From positions 1,364,001-1,428,000 of the forward strand of contig NZ_CP017195.1 of the NCBI RefSeq assembly GCF_006770285.1: 64,000 nt of DNA. Direction: 5' to 3'. The DNA is from Lactococcus paracarnosus (GTDB lineage: Bacteria > Bacillota > Bacilli > Lactobacillales > Streptococcaceae). This document shows, piece after piece, positions 22,138-32,508 of the stretch (positions are counted from its first letter, which is position 1; every line of letters begins with the position of its first letter). The position numbers and the translations under genes are program-made. The notes under the pieces were generated by a model. It saw nothing but the letters and a program-made list of their open reading frames with translations. It was not told the DNA's origin and searched no databases.

Positions 22138-23442
22138 TCATAAATCAAAAATTTTACCTGGATTCAGCATATTTTCTGGGTCTAGTGCCACTTTCAGCGT
22201 TTTCATGGTCGCTAAGGCAATCGGATCGCTATATTTTTCAAAATAATATTTTTTAAGCATGCCAATCCCATGTTCAGCAGAAGGTTTCCCACCTACTTGG
22301 GCGATATAGGCATAGAGCTGATCTAAATAGCGACTTAATTTATCTTCCCAAACTGTATCTGACAAACCATTTTTTATGATATTAGCATGGATATTCCCAT
22401 CACCTGCATGACCAAAAAAGATAGCTGATAGCCCTGCTGATTGTGCCAAGTCCTTTAATGCTACGATTGTCGATGCTATTTTGTTAACTGGTACGACGAC
22501 GTCTAGTGGCTCTTGTAAGCTCTCTAGTTCAACTGACGAAACGATGGCACCTCGAAGCTGCCAAACAGTTTGAAGGATTTCCTCGTCTGTCAGTACTAAC
22601 GTATGCGCACTTAAGCTACTTAAGTATTGCAGATCTTGAGCTAATTGCCCCTCATCATTGCCATCCAAAGTAATGAGGAGGAAAGCCTCACCAGTAATAG
22701 CCGGAAACATTAGTCCTAAGCCTTTTTCAGAATAAGCGATACTGTCGCGTTCAAAAAACTCAAGCGTCGCAGGCACAAGCCCACTAGAAAGGATAGCAAA
22801 TACCTTGGGTGAGAGTTGACTCAAACTATCAAATCCTAGTAAGATATCACGCCTAAATTTGGGTCTAGGCTGAATTTTTAAGTCAAGCTCGGTTATGATA
22901 CCTAGTGTGCCCTCACTACCGATAAACACATCTTTTAAATCATATCCTGAACTATCCTTGCGATTGACCGAGCCGACCTGCATGACTTGTCCACTTGCCA
23001 ATATCACACGCATGCTCCGGATGTTATCACGTGTCACGCCATACTTAATGGCACGCATGCCACCAGCATTTGTAGCAGCATTCCCACCAATTGTTGCCAG
23101 TTTGCTACCTGGGTCAGGCGAATAAAAATAAGGCGTATCTGATAAGTAGTCCGAAATCTGGGCAATCGTCACACCTGCTTGGACTTTTAGCGTCAGCGTT
23201 TCACTGTCAAGGTTAATGATTTTGTTTAACTTTTCTAAACTCATTAAGACTTGATGATTATCTGGGAACGTTGCCCCTGATAGTCCTGTATGCCCACCGA
23301 TGGTAATCAATTTTTGCTTTTTTGTTATAACAGTTTCCACCATGTCGATAATATCAGCTTCATTCGTAGGGAAAAATATAGCCTCTGCTTGTCCCTTTTC
23401 TCCAGTGACCCGATTAATTAAATACTTATCTGAAATATTCAT
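22138..23442 (-). CDS. FAD-binding oxidase, GlcD/D-2-hydroxyacid dehydrogenase type
   Basis: 434 residues. The PCMH-type FAD domain is at the N-terminus (TIGGHTGLSGATFP, DPGSKLATIGGNAATNAGGMRAIKYG, SGYDLKDVFIGSEGTLGIITE). The FAD-oxidase C-terminal domain follows, with FFGHAGDGNIHANI and the ending AEHGIGMLKKYYFEKY...LDPENMLNPGKIF. It is similar to glycolate oxidase GlcD and D-lactate dehydrogenases; the true substrate is probably a D-2-hydroxyacid. The start overlaps the end of the upstream HAD gene by 4 bases (ATGA), which implies translational coupling. No iron-sulphur partner subunit (GlcF) is nearby. Confidence 0.85.
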   Translation of the reverse strand: MNISDKYLINRVTGEKGQAEAIFFPTNEADIIDMVETVITKKQKLITIGGHTGLSGATFPDNHQVLMSLEKLNKIINLDSETLTLKVQAGVTIAQISDYLSDTPYFYSPDPGSKLATIGGNAATNAGGMRAIKYGVTRDNIRSMRVILASGQVMQVGSVNRKDSSGYDLKDVFIGSEGTLGIITELDLKIQPRPKFRRDILLGFDSLSQLSPKVFAILSSGLVPATLEFFERDSIAYSEKGLGLMFPAITGEAFLLITLDGNDEGQLAQDLQYLSSLSAHTLVLTDEEILQTVWQLRGAIVSSVELESLQEPLDVVVPVNKIASTIVALKDLAQSAGLSAIFFGHAGDGNIHANIIKNGLSDTVWEDKLSRYLDQLYAYIAQVGGKPSAEHGIGMLKKYYFEKYSDPIALATMKTLKVALDPENMLNPGKIFDL

Positions 23443-24239
23443 CGTTTATTTTCTTCCTCAATTATTGCTAAAACATCAGTCAAACTATGGACTATGAAAT
23501 CCGGATTAACGCCTTCAACTAGCGTGTCATTTCGTCTATTTAGCCAAACTGATCTGATGCCAGATGCATTTGCTCCTAAGACATCCGTAAGCAGATTATC
23601 GCCAACCATCAGGGTCGTCTGTTTGTCTGCTTGTAACCGAGAGAGGGCAAATTCAAATAGCGCAGGCGCAGGTTTACCTTGACCAAAATCTCCAGAACTA
23701 ATGATGCGTTTAAAGTACTTTCTAAGTTTAGGGACTTTCCTTAGCTTCAATTGTTGTAAAGCAGGTGCATCATTAGTCAAAAGGAGTAATGGATAGTCTT
23801 CGTACAGCTGATCTAAAACCTCAAACGTATCGTCATATACCAGCACAGTCTCTATTCTAATCGCAATATACATCAGCTCTAACACTTTAGCCATTCGTCT
23901 ATCAAAGATTTCTAGGGCTGATAAGGTACCCAGCCAAACTTTTTCACGGTATAGCCTAATATTCCGATCCAACTCAGGGAATCTTAATGTTTCATCATTA
24001 AACTTTCCCCATAATCCCTCGATAGGACTGATACCGATCATGACTGTAAAGTCATAAAAAGCATAGCTTTCAAAAACTTTCTGTGCTTCTGCATTAAGAC
24101 AGGTTTCAAATTCGTCAACAGAGAGTTGAGGATGCTTAGTTTGCAAAAATGATGTAACTCTCTCCAAAGCCATACGATCTGCATGGTCTGATGATAAAAG
24201 TGTATTATCAAGGTCAAATATAAGGGCCGTTACTGTCAT
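23439..24239 (-). CDS. HAD-superfamily hydrolase (subfamily IA)
   Basis: 266 residues. Motif I is FDLDNTLLSSD, motif II is LLLLTNDAP, motif III the Lys in FGQGKPAPALF, and motif IV VGDNLLTDVLGANASG. It has a large helical cap domain between residues 20 and 115. YjjG-like nucleotidase or phosphoglycolate phosphatase activities are common in this subfamily. Coupling by a 4-base overlap to an FAD-dependent hydroxyacid oxidase suggests a shared small metabolite such as glycolate/phosphoglycolate, but that is inference. Confidence 0.85.
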   Translation of the reverse strand: MTVTALIFDLDNTLLSSDHADRMALERVTSFLQTKHPQLSVDEFETCLNAEAQKVFESYAFYDFTVMIGISPIEGLWGKFNDETLRFPELDRNIRLYREKVWLGTLSALEIFDRRMAKVLELMYIAIRIETVLVYDDTFEVLDQLYEDYPLLLLTNDAPALQQLKLRKVPKLRKYFKRIISSGDFGQGKPAPALFEFALSRLQADKQTTLMVGDNLLTDVLGANASGIRSVWLNRRNDTLVEGVNPDFIVHSLTDVLAIIEEENKR

Positions 24240-24546
24240 TTATTACATAATTCTCTTTCATAAAATTTCAAACTTTTCACTCTCTCCAGACAAGTTGCCT
24301 GTCTTACAAGATGTCCCCATGCTATGAACATATAGCAAAGACTCCCAGATGTATTAAGATACACCATTTTTTAATGTTTGATCTTGTGCTTATTATATCA
24401 TAAATGGCTACTTTTATCTTAACTAGTTAAGCTAGGTCGTATGCTCTACTAAGTTTATGTCAGATTACTTTCACTAGTCAACCTAATTCACTGCGATTTT
24501 ATTGCTAATCACTTATGCTAATTAACCATAGCTCTTGACTATAAAA
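24240..24546 (-). other. structured leader of the HAD-FAD oxidase operon; no gene
   Basis: About 300 non-coding bases. On the minus strand a TATAAT (24397-24392) is followed by a roughly 140-nt untranslated stretch with three short hairpins in series (TGTAT-ctta-ATACA, GCTAT-atgttc-ATAGC, AGACA...TGTCT). I do not match it to a known riboswitch. Confidence 0.35.
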
Positions 24547-24550
24547 AATG

Positions 24551-24574
24551 CGCCAACATCTTATGATGTCAGCG
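24551..24574 (-). terminator. terminator of the rsmH-mraY cluster
   Basis: On the minus strand CGCTGACATC-ataa-GATGTTGGCG, with two G-U pairs, followed by a T run, 44 bases after the mraY stop. Confidence 0.8.
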
Positions 24575-24617
24575 TATTTATCTTGTCATTTTTCTAGCTA
24601 ATCTCATTATTCAAGGC

Positions 24618-25610
24618 TTAATTCTGTAAGAAATAAATGAGGAGAGCTAAGATAGATCCGATTAAAGAAATACTCCAAAAGAAACCATCTACTCGCCATT
24701 CAGACCATGGCTTACCTTTACCTGAAAACCCACCTAATTCAAAATGATGATGTACAGGTGTCATCCGAAAAATGCGTTTGCCATGTGTCAGTTTAAAATA
24801 CGAGACTTGTAACATGACACTAACAGTTTCAAACACATAAACAATCCCAATCAATAGCAAGGTCCATTCCACATTTAAAAGAATTGAAATCGTCCCTAAG
24901 ACACCGCCAAGTGCTAAACTCCCGACATCTCCCATAAATATCTTTGCAGGCTTATGGTTGAATAAAAAGAAAGCAAGTAAACTACCAATGATGGCAAGTA
25001 TGACAAGTAAGATATCAAATTGCTTTTGATGAATCGCTATGATAGCATAGGCAATCAAAGAAATAACGACAGACATGGTAGCTAAGCCATCAATACCATC
25101 TGTTAAATTAACTGCATTTGAAAAACCAACCAACCAAAAAACTAAGAAGACCATAAAGAACACGCCAAGTTCAATCTGATAGCCAAAGACATTCAATAAA
25201 TTATCTCCAGCCTCATGAACATAGATGAGGTAGGCGATAATACCAGTGATAATTTGTGCGACTAGTTTTTGTAAGCTGGTCAATCCTTGATTTATCTGCT
25301 TGAAAATCTTCAAAAAATCATCTAAGAATCCAACGACTGCAAACATGGCAAAGACAAACCAGAGGATCATAAAATTAGCCGTTAATAAGCCCGCGACAAG
25401 CGCAAAAAGCAAAGCAATCACTAAACTAACTGTGACAAAAACGACGCCTCCCATAGTTGGGGTACCAGCTTTCGCAGCATGTTGCTTAACATCTTCATGC
25501 ATTTGTTGCCCACCAATCTTTGCTTTGTGGTAAAAACGGATAAAAGATGGAATAGTGAACAAGGTGACAATAAATGCCACAACTGCTGCAATAAGTGAGT
25601 AAAATATCAT
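24618..25610 (-). CDS. mraY: phospho-N-acetylmuramoyl-pentapeptide-transferase
   Basis: 330 residues with about ten membrane spans. It transfers phospho-MurNAc-pentapeptide to undecaprenyl phosphate to make lipid I. Family motifs are KAGTPTMGG near residue 50, the catalytic Asp pair in [18 protein letters not shown] near 170, [12 protein letters not shown] near 225 and the cytosolic PVHHHFEL loop. It is last in the cell-wall cluster, with a T-run terminator downstream. Confidence 0.98.
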   Translation of the reverse strand: MIFYSLIAAVVAFIVTLFTIPSFIRFYHKAKIGGQQMHEDVKQHAAKAGTPTMGGVVFVTVSLVIALLFALVAGLLTANFMILWFVFAMFAVVGFLDDFLKIFKQINQGLTSLQKLVAQIITGIIAYLIYVHEAGDNLLNVFGYQIELGVFFMVFLVFWLVGFSNAVNLTDGIDGLATMSVVISLIAYAIIAIHQKQFDILLVILAIIGSLLAFFLFNHKPAKIFMGDVGSLALGGVLGTISILLNVEWTLLLIGIVYVFETVSVMLQVSYFKLTHGKRIFRMTPVHHHFELGGFSGKGKPWSEWRVDGFFWSISLIGSILALLIYFLQN

Positions 25611-25722
25611 AGTTAATTTCCGTTAATTGTATCTGCCAACTCTAATAAAGCGATATTAAGTGACTTGATTAAAATATAAATTGACGCAATGTCAAACTTA
25701 TATAGTCTACTTAATACTTCAT

Positions 25723-28020
25723 TTATTTGAGTGTGACTGTCAATTTTTTCCCTTTCTTGATTGACTCATTCATTTTGATGCTTTGTTTAGTTGCTTTACC
25801 ATCCTCAGCACCATCATAAGTAACCGTCAATCCAGCCCATTCGGCTAGTGTATCAACATCTTGCTTAGACCAGTCGTAAATATCGGGCATGGTTAATTTG
25901 CCATTAGTCAATAATAGAATCCGTTTATTCGAACCGAGTTTAGTCCCTGGACTAATAGATTGCTTGGTAACCACTGACCCAGTACCGATAACGACTGGCT
26001 GTAAAAGTTGCTGTCTTAATAAATCAAGGCTACTACCTGGTTTTTTACCTTCATAATTTCCTAAAGCAATTTTTGTTTCATTAGTCGACTTGCTTACTGA
26101 TTTATTTGACGTTGCATCGATCGTTGGTTTTAAATCATAAGCACGTTCTAATAATGGGTTAGCAACATTAGAAATAAAATTTAAGTTCCAATGATCTGGT
26201 AGTTTAATTGTCATATAAAAAATATAATCTGGATTGACAGACGGTACCATAGCAACAGCAGAATAGAGATAAGCTGTTTCTCCCACATAGTAGCCACCTT
26301 TTGGATTAGCTACTTGAGCAGTCCCTGTCTTAATGGATACATCTTTACCAGCTACACGAAAATAAGGTTGCGTCGTACTAAAATCATATGCAGTACCATA
26401 AACATTATCTGTCCCAACATTAACCATGTATTTCAACACAGAGTCTGCTGTTGTCTTACTAACAGGCTTACCAATGATTTCTGGTTCTGAAATGCGTTGT
26501 GTACCAGCATCAGTATTGGCTATTTTTGAAATAAAATGAGGCTCTAGCATCGTGCCACCATTTGCTATAGCTGAAAAACCGCGTAACATCTGAACATCGG
26601 TAACACCAACACCCTGACCAAAAGATGAATTGACTTGAGATACAATATTCTCATCTGGTAAGCTACCAAAGCCTTCACCTCCAACACCCATTCGTGTGGG
26701 AATACCAAATCTGAAGCGGTTAAGATAACTATCCCAAACCTTATCTCCCATAGCCATCTGTAGTTTTGACATCCCTACATTTGACGAACGTGCAAACCCT
26801 TGTGGATAAGTCATGTTTAAGCCGTCAGGATTTAATAGAACATCCCAGTCAGCAATGCGCGTACCACCAACTGATATCGGAGTTGACGTATACCTTGCGT
26901 TTGGATCAAAAGTACCGTTCTCAATAGCAGCAGCCATCGTAAATAATTTAAACGTTGAGCCTGGTTCAAACATAGACTGATAAAGGAGATTGGTTTGAGA
27001 ATTTAAATTTTGCTTATCTGAGAGAGTCGGATCTTTTGGTCCAATAACCGTTTGAGTAGAAGGATCAAAAGTCGGTCTTTGTGTGGTCGCAAGTATTTCA
27101 CCTGTATCAGCTTTCACTAAGGTTGCGACAACTTCTGTTCCAGTATAATTTTGCATTGAGGTATCGACTAGAGTTTCTAAATAAGATTGTAAGGTCGAAT
27201 CAATTGTCGTATAGACATCTTGACCATCCTTTGCTGGTGTCACGGATTTTGCAATCCCTTTTAAAGTTTGCCCGTCCTTATTTTTTTCTAAAGTCTCAAC
27301 ACCATTTTTACCGGATAAGATATTATCTAACGATGCCTCAATCCCAAATTGTCCAATTAAGCCTTTGGTATCATCATCGCCATCTTTAAGCCCTGCAAGG
27401 CCTATGAAATTAGAGGCAAAGTTGCCAGTATAGGAGCGCGCAAGATGTGAGGTAAAGCCAATCCCTGCTACTCCCTTATCTTTAGCTTCCTTCTCAATTT
27501 GTTCTTTGAGTGTGAAGGAAATATGCTTGCCCTTTGTACCAAATTCAACCTGACTAGCTTTGGGAATATTTAATTGAGCTCTGGTATAACTCTCATCTAT
27601 CCCAAGCTTTTCTTTAAATATAGCCGCAACTTTTGCAAAATCTTCACTACTTGCATATAATTTCTTACCAGCTGCCGAAACATACGTTTTATCTAAGATA
27701 ACATAGATAGAGTAGTCACTAGAATCGGTCGCTATAGCAGCGCCTTCTCTATCAAAAATCGTCCCACGCTTTGCATAGATTGTCGTTGTTTCAGAATAAT
27801 TCGCTTTAGCCAGCGGCCTTAGTTTTACACCATTACTGGAATCTGTAACAATTATCCATGCAAATCTAACGATAAAAACCGTAAACACAAGGAGAGCGAG
27901 AAAAAGAATATCCTGTGCAATCCGTTTACGGTTGTCTTGTGGGCTTAAACGTGTCTTACCCGCATTTATTGCAACTTTTCTAAAAGGGAAAGTTGCAATA
28001 TTTTTTAATAATTTTATCAT
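25723..28020 (-). CDS. pbp2X: penicillin-binding protein 2X (class B, division transpeptidase)
   Basis: 765 residues. A basic N-terminus, one membrane anchor (ILFLALLVFTVFIVRFAWIIV, about 38-58), the pedestal/dimerisation domain, then the transpeptidase domain with SxxK in FEPGSTFKLF, SxN in RSSNVG and KTG in SIKTGTAQV. Two C-terminal PASTA domains follow (about 640-765; MPDIYDWSKQDVDTLAEWAG is in the second). It cross-links septal peptidoglycan and works with FtsW, FtsL and DivIB. It directly abuts ftsL (28021). Confidence 0.96.
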   Translation of the reverse strand: MIKLLKNIATFPFRKVAINAGKTRLSPQDNRKRIAQDILFLALLVFTVFIVRFAWIIVTDSSNGVKLRPLAKANYSETTTIYAKRGTIFDREGAAIATDSSDYSIYVILDKTYVSAAGKKLYASSEDFAKVAAIFKEKLGIDESYTRAQLNIPKASQVEFGTKGKHISFTLKEQIEKEAKDKGVAGIGFTSHLARSYTGNFASNFIGLAGLKDGDDDTKGLIGQFGIEASLDNILSGKNGVETLEKNKDGQTLKGIAKSVTPAKDGQDVYTTIDSTLQSYLETLVDTSMQNYTGTEVVATLVKADTGEILATTQRPTFDPSTQTVIGPKDPTLSDKQNLNSQTNLLYQSMFEPGSTFKLFTMAAAIENGTFDPNARYTSTPISVGGTRIADWDVLLNPDGLNMTYPQGFARSSNVGMSKLQMAMGDKVWDSYLNRFRFGIPTRMGVGGEGFGSLPDENIVSQVNSSFGQGVGVTDVQMLRGFSAIANGGTMLEPHFISKIANTDAGTQRISEPEIIGKPVSKTTADSVLKYMVNVGTDNVYGTAYDFSTTQPYFRVAGKDVSIKTGTAQVANPKGGYYVGETAYLYSAVAMVPSVNPDYIFYMTIKLPDHWNLNFISNVANPLLERAYDLKPTIDATSNKSVSKSTNETKIALGNYEGKKPGSSLDLLRQQLLQPVVIGTGSVVTKQSISPGTKLGSNKRILLLTNGKLTMPDIYDWSKQDVDTLAEWAGLTVTYDGAEDGKATKQSIKMNESIKKGKKLTVTLK

Positions 28021-28401
28021 TTATTTTATTGCCTTCATTACATTTTCTGGAATTGATTTAATCCCATTATCATTTGCCTGTTTAATCACACGTTCTTTAC
28101 CCATCAACTCATCTATTTTTTGATCATAAGTTTTGAGCTGTGTTTCCTTGGTTGTCACTTCTGTTTGTGTATCTAACGTATTTTGCTCAACTTCGATGAT
28201 TTTTGTTCGAACATAAACCATCCCAATTGATAAGATAATGACTGAAAAAATAATAGAAAGGTAAAAAGTTTTTTCAACAATCGTCAAGTTTCGAAACTTG
28301 CTTTTAAAAATATCTGGGGCAATGGAATCTGCCGAAATATTATAACTACCATTTTGGTTAGCTGTTTTAATATCGAAATACTCTTTTGGTTTTGCTGCCA
28401 T
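28021..28401 (-). CDS. ftsL: cell division protein FtsL
   Basis: 126 residues: a cytosolic N-terminus of about 43 residues, one membrane helix (TFYLSIIFSVIILSIGMVYVRTKII) and an extracytoplasmic coiled coil (EVEQNTLDTQTEVTTKETQL). It forms the FtsL-DivIC-DivIB divisome complex. Its place between rsmH and pbp2X is diagnostic for streptococci and lactococci. No mraZ precedes rsmH, as is usual in this family. Confidence 0.92.
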   Translation of the reverse strand: MAAKPKEYFDIKTANQNGSYNISADSIAPDIFKSKFRNLTIVEKTFYLSIIFSVIILSIGMVYVRTKIIEVEQNTLDTQTEVTTKETQLKTYDQKIDELMGKERVIKQANDNGIKSIPENVMKAIK

Positions 28402-28491
28402 GTTTTTTACCTTTCTATTTTGATGGTTACTAACTGGTTTGAGTAGGCTAACTAGGCCATAACTTTCGTCAAGTACCCCATACCTACTCTT

Positions 28492-29439
28492 TTAATTTTT
28501 TTGGGCTACTCTAAGTTTAGCGGAATGTGCCCGATTATTATAGGATAATTCTTCGTCTGATGCTAAAACTGGTTTGCGATTAACCAAGGTCAGTAATGGC
28601 TTCATATCATCGGGTATCATCGGTAATCCTCTTGGAATATCAACGGTTGCGTATTCTTTAAATAAAGATTTTGTTAACTTGTCTTCCAAGGAATGGAATG
28701 TAATCACTGAAATTCTACCATCTTTATTCAACATCTGGATTGCAGTCTCAATCGATTCTGCAGCAGCACCAAGTTCATCGTTTACTTCTATTCTAATCGC
28801 CTGAAAAATACGTTTAGCTGGATGGCCTTTTTTCTTTAATTCTTTTTGGGGTAAAGCAGATTTAATCAGTTCAGCTAATTCTAACGTCGTATTAATTGGT
28901 TGAACTTCTCTTGCTTTTTCAATTTTTCTAGCAATCTGCTTAGAAAATTTTTCCTCACCATAGCGACTAAAAATACGCATCAGATCATTAAAAGCATAAG
29001 TATTGACAACATCATGTGCAGTCAATTCTTGAGACTGATCCATCCGCATATCTAATCTTGCATCTTTTCGATAAGAAAAACCACGTTGACTATCGTCAAA
29101 TTGCGGGCTAGATACCCCTAAATCATAGAGAATACCATCAAATCCTGTGACATCTAAGGCTGCAAGTGCCTCCCGAAGATGTCTAAAATTATTTTTTATC
29201 AGTGTGACACGATTCGCGTCAAGTTGTGATTTCAATTTTATTTTTGCGTTTTGATGTGCTGTTTCATCCTGATCAAAGGCATATAAATGACCTGTTGTCA
29301 GCTTACTTAGTAAATACTCACTATGTCCTGCACCACCAAGCGTCGCATCTATATAAATGCCATCTGGTTTGACTTCTAGCTTATCAACGGTTTCATGAAG
29401 CAGAACGGTATCATGCTTAAAAGTTATCTGATGTGGCAT
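28492..29439 (-). CDS. rsmH: 16S rRNA m4C1402 methyltransferase
   Basis: 315 residues. SAM-binding motif [14 protein letters not shown] (about 32-45), [19 protein letters not shown] (about 105-125), the helical insertion, and [15 protein letters not shown] near 250. It N4-methylates C1402 in the 16S P-site. First gene of the rsmH-ftsL-pbp2X-mraY cluster, with an extended -10 (TGCTATAAT) 56 bases upstream of the ATG. Confidence 0.97.
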   Translation of the reverse strand: MPHQITFKHDTVLLHETVDKLEVKPDGIYIDATLGGAGHSEYLLSKLTTGHLYAFDQDETAHQNAKIKLKSQLDANRVTLIKNNFRHLREALAALDVTGFDGILYDLGVSSPQFDDSQRGFSYRKDARLDMRMDQSQELTAHDVVNTYAFNDLMRIFSRYGEEKFSKQIARKIEKAREVQPINTTLELAELIKSALPQKELKKKGHPAKRIFQAIRIEVNDELGAAAESIETAIQMLNKDGRISVITFHSLEDKLTKSLFKEYATVDIPRGLPMIPDDMKPLLTLVNRKPVLASDEELSYNNRAHSAKLRVAQKN

Positions 29440-29494
29440 ATAGGCTCACTTTCTAAAGGTAGGGGACAGTAATTAGTTAATACAAACACCTTTT

Positions 29495-29503
29495 ATTATA
29501 GCA
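29495..29503 (-). promoter_or_regulatory. extended -10 promoter of the rsmH cluster
   Basis: TGCTATAAT on the minus strand directly follows the T tail of the upstream terminator (29507-29528). The -35 region would overlap the hairpin and is poor. Confidence 0.6.
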
Positions 29504-29506
29504 AAA

Positions 29507-29528
29507 AAATCTAGTAATTTCTAGATTT
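29507..29528 (-). terminator. terminator after proA
   Basis: AAATCTAG-taattt-CTAGATTT hairpin; on the minus strand it is followed by TTTTTTT. It separates the proA transcript from the rsmH promoter. Confidence 0.8.
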
Positions 29529-29595
29529 TTAAGGAAATGTAATATTTGATTGAAATAGCGATCTAGTTGACTGCCAAATTTGTAAGGCAGTTTAT

Positions 29596-30837
29596 TTACC
29601 CTCGAGTTTGACCTGTCCCATTTATCAAGTATTTATAAGACGTTAATGCTTCCAGTCCCATAGGTCCTCTGGCATGTAATTTCTGTGTCGAAATACCAAT
29701 TTCTGCACCAAATCCAAAGGCAAAGCCGTCTGTAAATCGGGTTGACGCATTGACATAAACTGCTGCTGCATCGATCTGCGCTTGAAACTGTGCCGCATGT
29801 GCAATATTGTCAGTGATGATACTCTCAGAATGTTTTGTGCCATACTGATTAATATGTGCGATGGCTTGATCAAGATCAGATACAACTTTTACTGACATGG
29901 TATAATCCAGATATTCTGTCGAAAAATCTGCATCAGTTGCTGGTGTACCAGTCATTAGGTTTATGGCAATATCATCTAGACGGAAGTCAACAGGTTGTAC
30001 TGCATCAATAGCTGTCTGGAGTTTTGGTAAAAATTCAGCAGCAACTTTTTCATGGACAACTAAACTCTCTGCCGCATTACAAACACTTGGTCTTTGCACT
30101 TTAGCGTTAATGACAATTTTCGTCGCCATTTCCAAGTCAGCAAACTCATCAACATAGATGCTAACATTCCCACTACCAGTTTCGATGATTGGGACGCGAG
30201 ATTGTTCTTTAATCGTCCGGATTAACCCAGCCCCTCCACGTGGAATCAGAACATCTAAATACTCAGTCGCAAGCATCATTTGTCTTGCCACTTCATGACT
30301 GATATCTGTCACCAAACCAACCGCATGTTCCGTAATTCCTTGTGCAACTAAGGTCGCTTTGATGACAGTAACGAGTGCCTTATTTGAATTAATCGCATCT
30401 TTACCACCACGCAAAATGACAGCATTACTGGTTTTAAAACAGAGTGAAAAGGCATCTATCGTGACATTTGGCCGACTTTCAAAAATCATGCCTATGACAC
30501 CGATTGGCACGCGTGTTTGTAGCACTTTCAAACCATCAAGATTTGTGAACCCCGTCATCACTTGACCGACAGGATCTGCTAATGTCGCAACCTGTCTAAT
30601 CCCTTCTGCCATGTCAAGAATACGCTCAGCAGTTAGTCTGAGTCGATCAACCATGATGGCATTAACACCATTATCTTGGGCTTGCGCTAAATCTTTCGCA
30701 TTTTCAAGAATGATAAAGTCAGTTTCCGCAATCAGAGATTGGGCCAATGCCTGAAGTAAGGCATTTTTTTCGAGTGTCGAGAGTTTTGCTAGTTCAAATG
30801 CTGCTGTTTTGGCGTGTTTTCCTAGAGTATTAATCAT
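29596..30837 (-). CDS. proA: gamma-glutamyl phosphate reductase
   Basis: 413 residues, aldehyde-dehydrogenase fold. It reduces gamma-glutamyl phosphate to glutamate semialdehyde with NADPH in proline synthesis. The catalytic Cys is in [16 protein letters not shown] (near 255), the conserved [14 protein letters not shown] precedes it, and the C-terminal block is [22 protein letters not shown]. Its partner proB lies 1.7 kb upstream, separated by a Fem-type gene and a gene remnant, instead of being adjacent. Confidence 0.97.
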   Translation of the reverse strand: MINTLGKHAKTAAFELAKLSTLEKNALLQALAQSLIAETDFIILENAKDLAQAQDNGVNAIMVDRLRLTAERILDMAEGIRQVATLADPVGQVMTGFTNLDGLKVLQTRVPIGVIGMIFESRPNVTIDAFSLCFKTSNAVILRGGKDAINSNKALVTVIKATLVAQGITEHAVGLVTDISHEVARQMMLATEYLDVLIPRGGAGLIRTIKEQSRVPIIETGSGNVSIYVDEFADLEMATKIVINAKVQRPSVCNAAESLVVHEKVAAEFLPKLQTAIDAVQPVDFRLDDIAINLMTGTPATDADFSTEYLDYTMSVKVVSDLDQAIAHINQYGTKHSESIITDNIAHAAQFQAQIDAAAVYVNASTRFTDGFAFGFGAEIGISTQKLHARGPMGLEALTSYKYLINGTGQTRG

Positions 30838-30851
30838 CTGTTTACCTCAAT

Positions 30852-32021
30852 CTATCTCATCTTTTTTCGAAGTTTATAGGCAAGATCACTTAGCTTATAG
30901 AGAAAGCTATTTACTGGGATGTTAAATTCTCCAACATATGCTTCTATCGTTGGATTAAAATGCTTTTTAAACTTTAATAAACCATCTGATGCTGCCAATG
31001 AATTTTCAAGTCCCCCCATGTTTAGAGTTTCAGCGCCTTGCTCAAAGGCATGGTTAATCGCTTCGTACCAAGCTAAATATGACGGATAATATTTTTGAAA
31101 GGCTGTATCAGTTCCAGCATACAAGGTTTCTGCTGCCCCACCATAGGTTAAGGTTAATGTGCCAGCGACAGGGACAATATTACCTCGTTCTTGAATAATA
31201 TCAGTTAGCTCTTTGATATTTTTATCCACTATCTCAAGGTCACTTGTTAATGCTTTCAAACGTTTTTCATTCTTAGCATTTGCTATATTATCCACTATTT
31301 TAGCATAATTATCCTTAGTTTCCGTCAATAATTGTCCGAAATCCATTTTTATCAGGTTGATGAATGCTTCTTTTTGATAGACATCAAGTAATTTAGTATA
31401 ATAGGTCGCATTTCTTAAGCTGACATTTTTACGAGATTCCGTTTTCTTCATGAGTTGTGAAAACTCAGGAACTAACTCAGCCCCCCCCACTTCGACCACT
31501 GGATATGAATTGCGTGCTTTTCTTAAAAACTGTCGTGTTTTTTTGCTTAATGCTGGCTCTGAAAATGCATCACGATGAATCACAGCATTGAAACGGGGCT
31601 GGATCGTATCATGCATATCAGTGGTTAAGCCAGACCACTTGACACCCAAACTTTGTAGCGTATCTACCACTTCTTTTGCTTCTGACGCTAAAATGGCTGG
31701 ATCAAATTTGATAAAGAGGGCATGCTTTGATTTGCCATATTTTTTAAGTTCTGAGATGACAAACTTAACAAATGCCTTATCAGCATAATCTAAAGCGATA
31801 CCTCTCGGTATATATAACATAGTAAAGCCAAGTGGTAAGGGTTTAATCAAAATACTCACACTTGCTCTTAATTGTTCCTTGTCGTAAAAGCCGATACGCT
31901 CATGCTGCCAACCTTCTTTAATTTTTGCCCAACTAGCGGATTGTAACAAGTTCACCAAAGGTGATGCCACAACCAGTTGATCATGTTCAGCTGCTGATAA
32001 GCCGATTTTTACTGTATACAT
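30852..32021 (-). CDS. FemAB-family aminoacyltransferase (peptidoglycan bridge)
   Basis: 389 residues. It has the tandem GNAT-like folds of Fem/MurM proteins: SASWAKIKEGWQHERIGFYD, IPRGIALDYADKAFVKFV, TMHDTIQPRFNAVI, then a coiled-coil arm (about 225-270, NAKNEKRLKALTSDLEIVDK) and the C-terminal PSYLAWYEAINHAFEQGAETLNMGGLENS. Such enzymes add amino acids from aminoacyl-tRNA to the lipid II side chain. Which amino acid is not readable. AGGAGT precedes the ATG. It sits 14 bp before proA, an unusual pairing. Confidence 0.85.
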   Translation of the reverse strand: MYTVKIGLSAAEHDQLVVASPLVNLLQSASWAKIKEGWQHERIGFYDKEQLRASVSILIKPLPLGFTMLYIPRGIALDYADKAFVKFVISELKKYGKSKHALFIKFDPAILASEAKEVVDTLQSLGVKWSGLTTDMHDTIQPRFNAVIHRDAFSEPALSKKTRQFLRKARNSYPVVEVGGAELVPEFSQLMKKTESRKNVSLRNATYYTKLLDVYQKEAFINLIKMDFGQLLTETKDNYAKIVDNIANAKNEKRLKALTSDLEIVDKNIKELTDIIQERGNIVPVAGTLTLTYGGAAETLYAGTDTAFQKYYPSYLAWYEAINHAFEQGAETLNMGGLENSLAASDGLLKFKKHFNPTIEAYVGEFNIPVNSFLYKLSDLAYKLRKKMR

Positions 32022-32508
32022 ACTAACTCCTATTTAGATAATCAACAAAGTATTTTTTGTATTATCCTATCTCGTGGTTATTTTTTTAAAAATTCCGCCA
32101 TCGCCACTGACAAGTGGTCTAATAATGGCTCATAAATATCAGAAGACCGTTAAAGTTTATCCTTAGCATTTTGCTTAAATATCAACATATTCTGATCAGG
32201 GTTTTCAGGATAATTAACACCCATCATTAGTCGACTTCAATTTGATGACCTTAGGGACATTTTAACATAGAATCATTCATACAGAAAAGTACTAAAAATT
32301 CTCTAAATTCTTCTTAATGTATCATTAAAATGGATAAATTACATCGTTTGACATGATAAAAAGTTTTGCTTAACTATTGATGAAATTTTCAACAAAGGAT
32401 TGTCTTATAACATGTGTATTCAAATTTTTATGCTTATTTTTTCTTGTGTTTGTTTAGATTTCAGATTGACTATTCTCAAATTCATCCGCGCTTAGTGCTA
32501 CAAATTGC
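32022..32508. other. 487-bp region between proB and the Fem gene
   Basis: It contains the gene remnant listed at 32078-32236 and probably the promoter for the Fem-proA unit; a weak GATAAT lies about 45 bases before the Fem start. No further gene or RNA is recognised in 32237-32508. Confidence 0.4.
32078..32236 (-). pseudogene. C-terminal remnant of an unidentified gene with internal stop
   Basis: One frame reads LMMGVNYPENPDQNMLIFKQ, then NAKDKL, a TAA at 32152-32150, and continues in the same frame as RSSDIYEPLLDHLSVAMAEF to a stop at 32078. The amino-acid composition and helix pattern look like genuine coding sequence interrupted by one nonsense codon and cut off at its 5' end. I cannot name the family. 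Confidence 0.4.
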
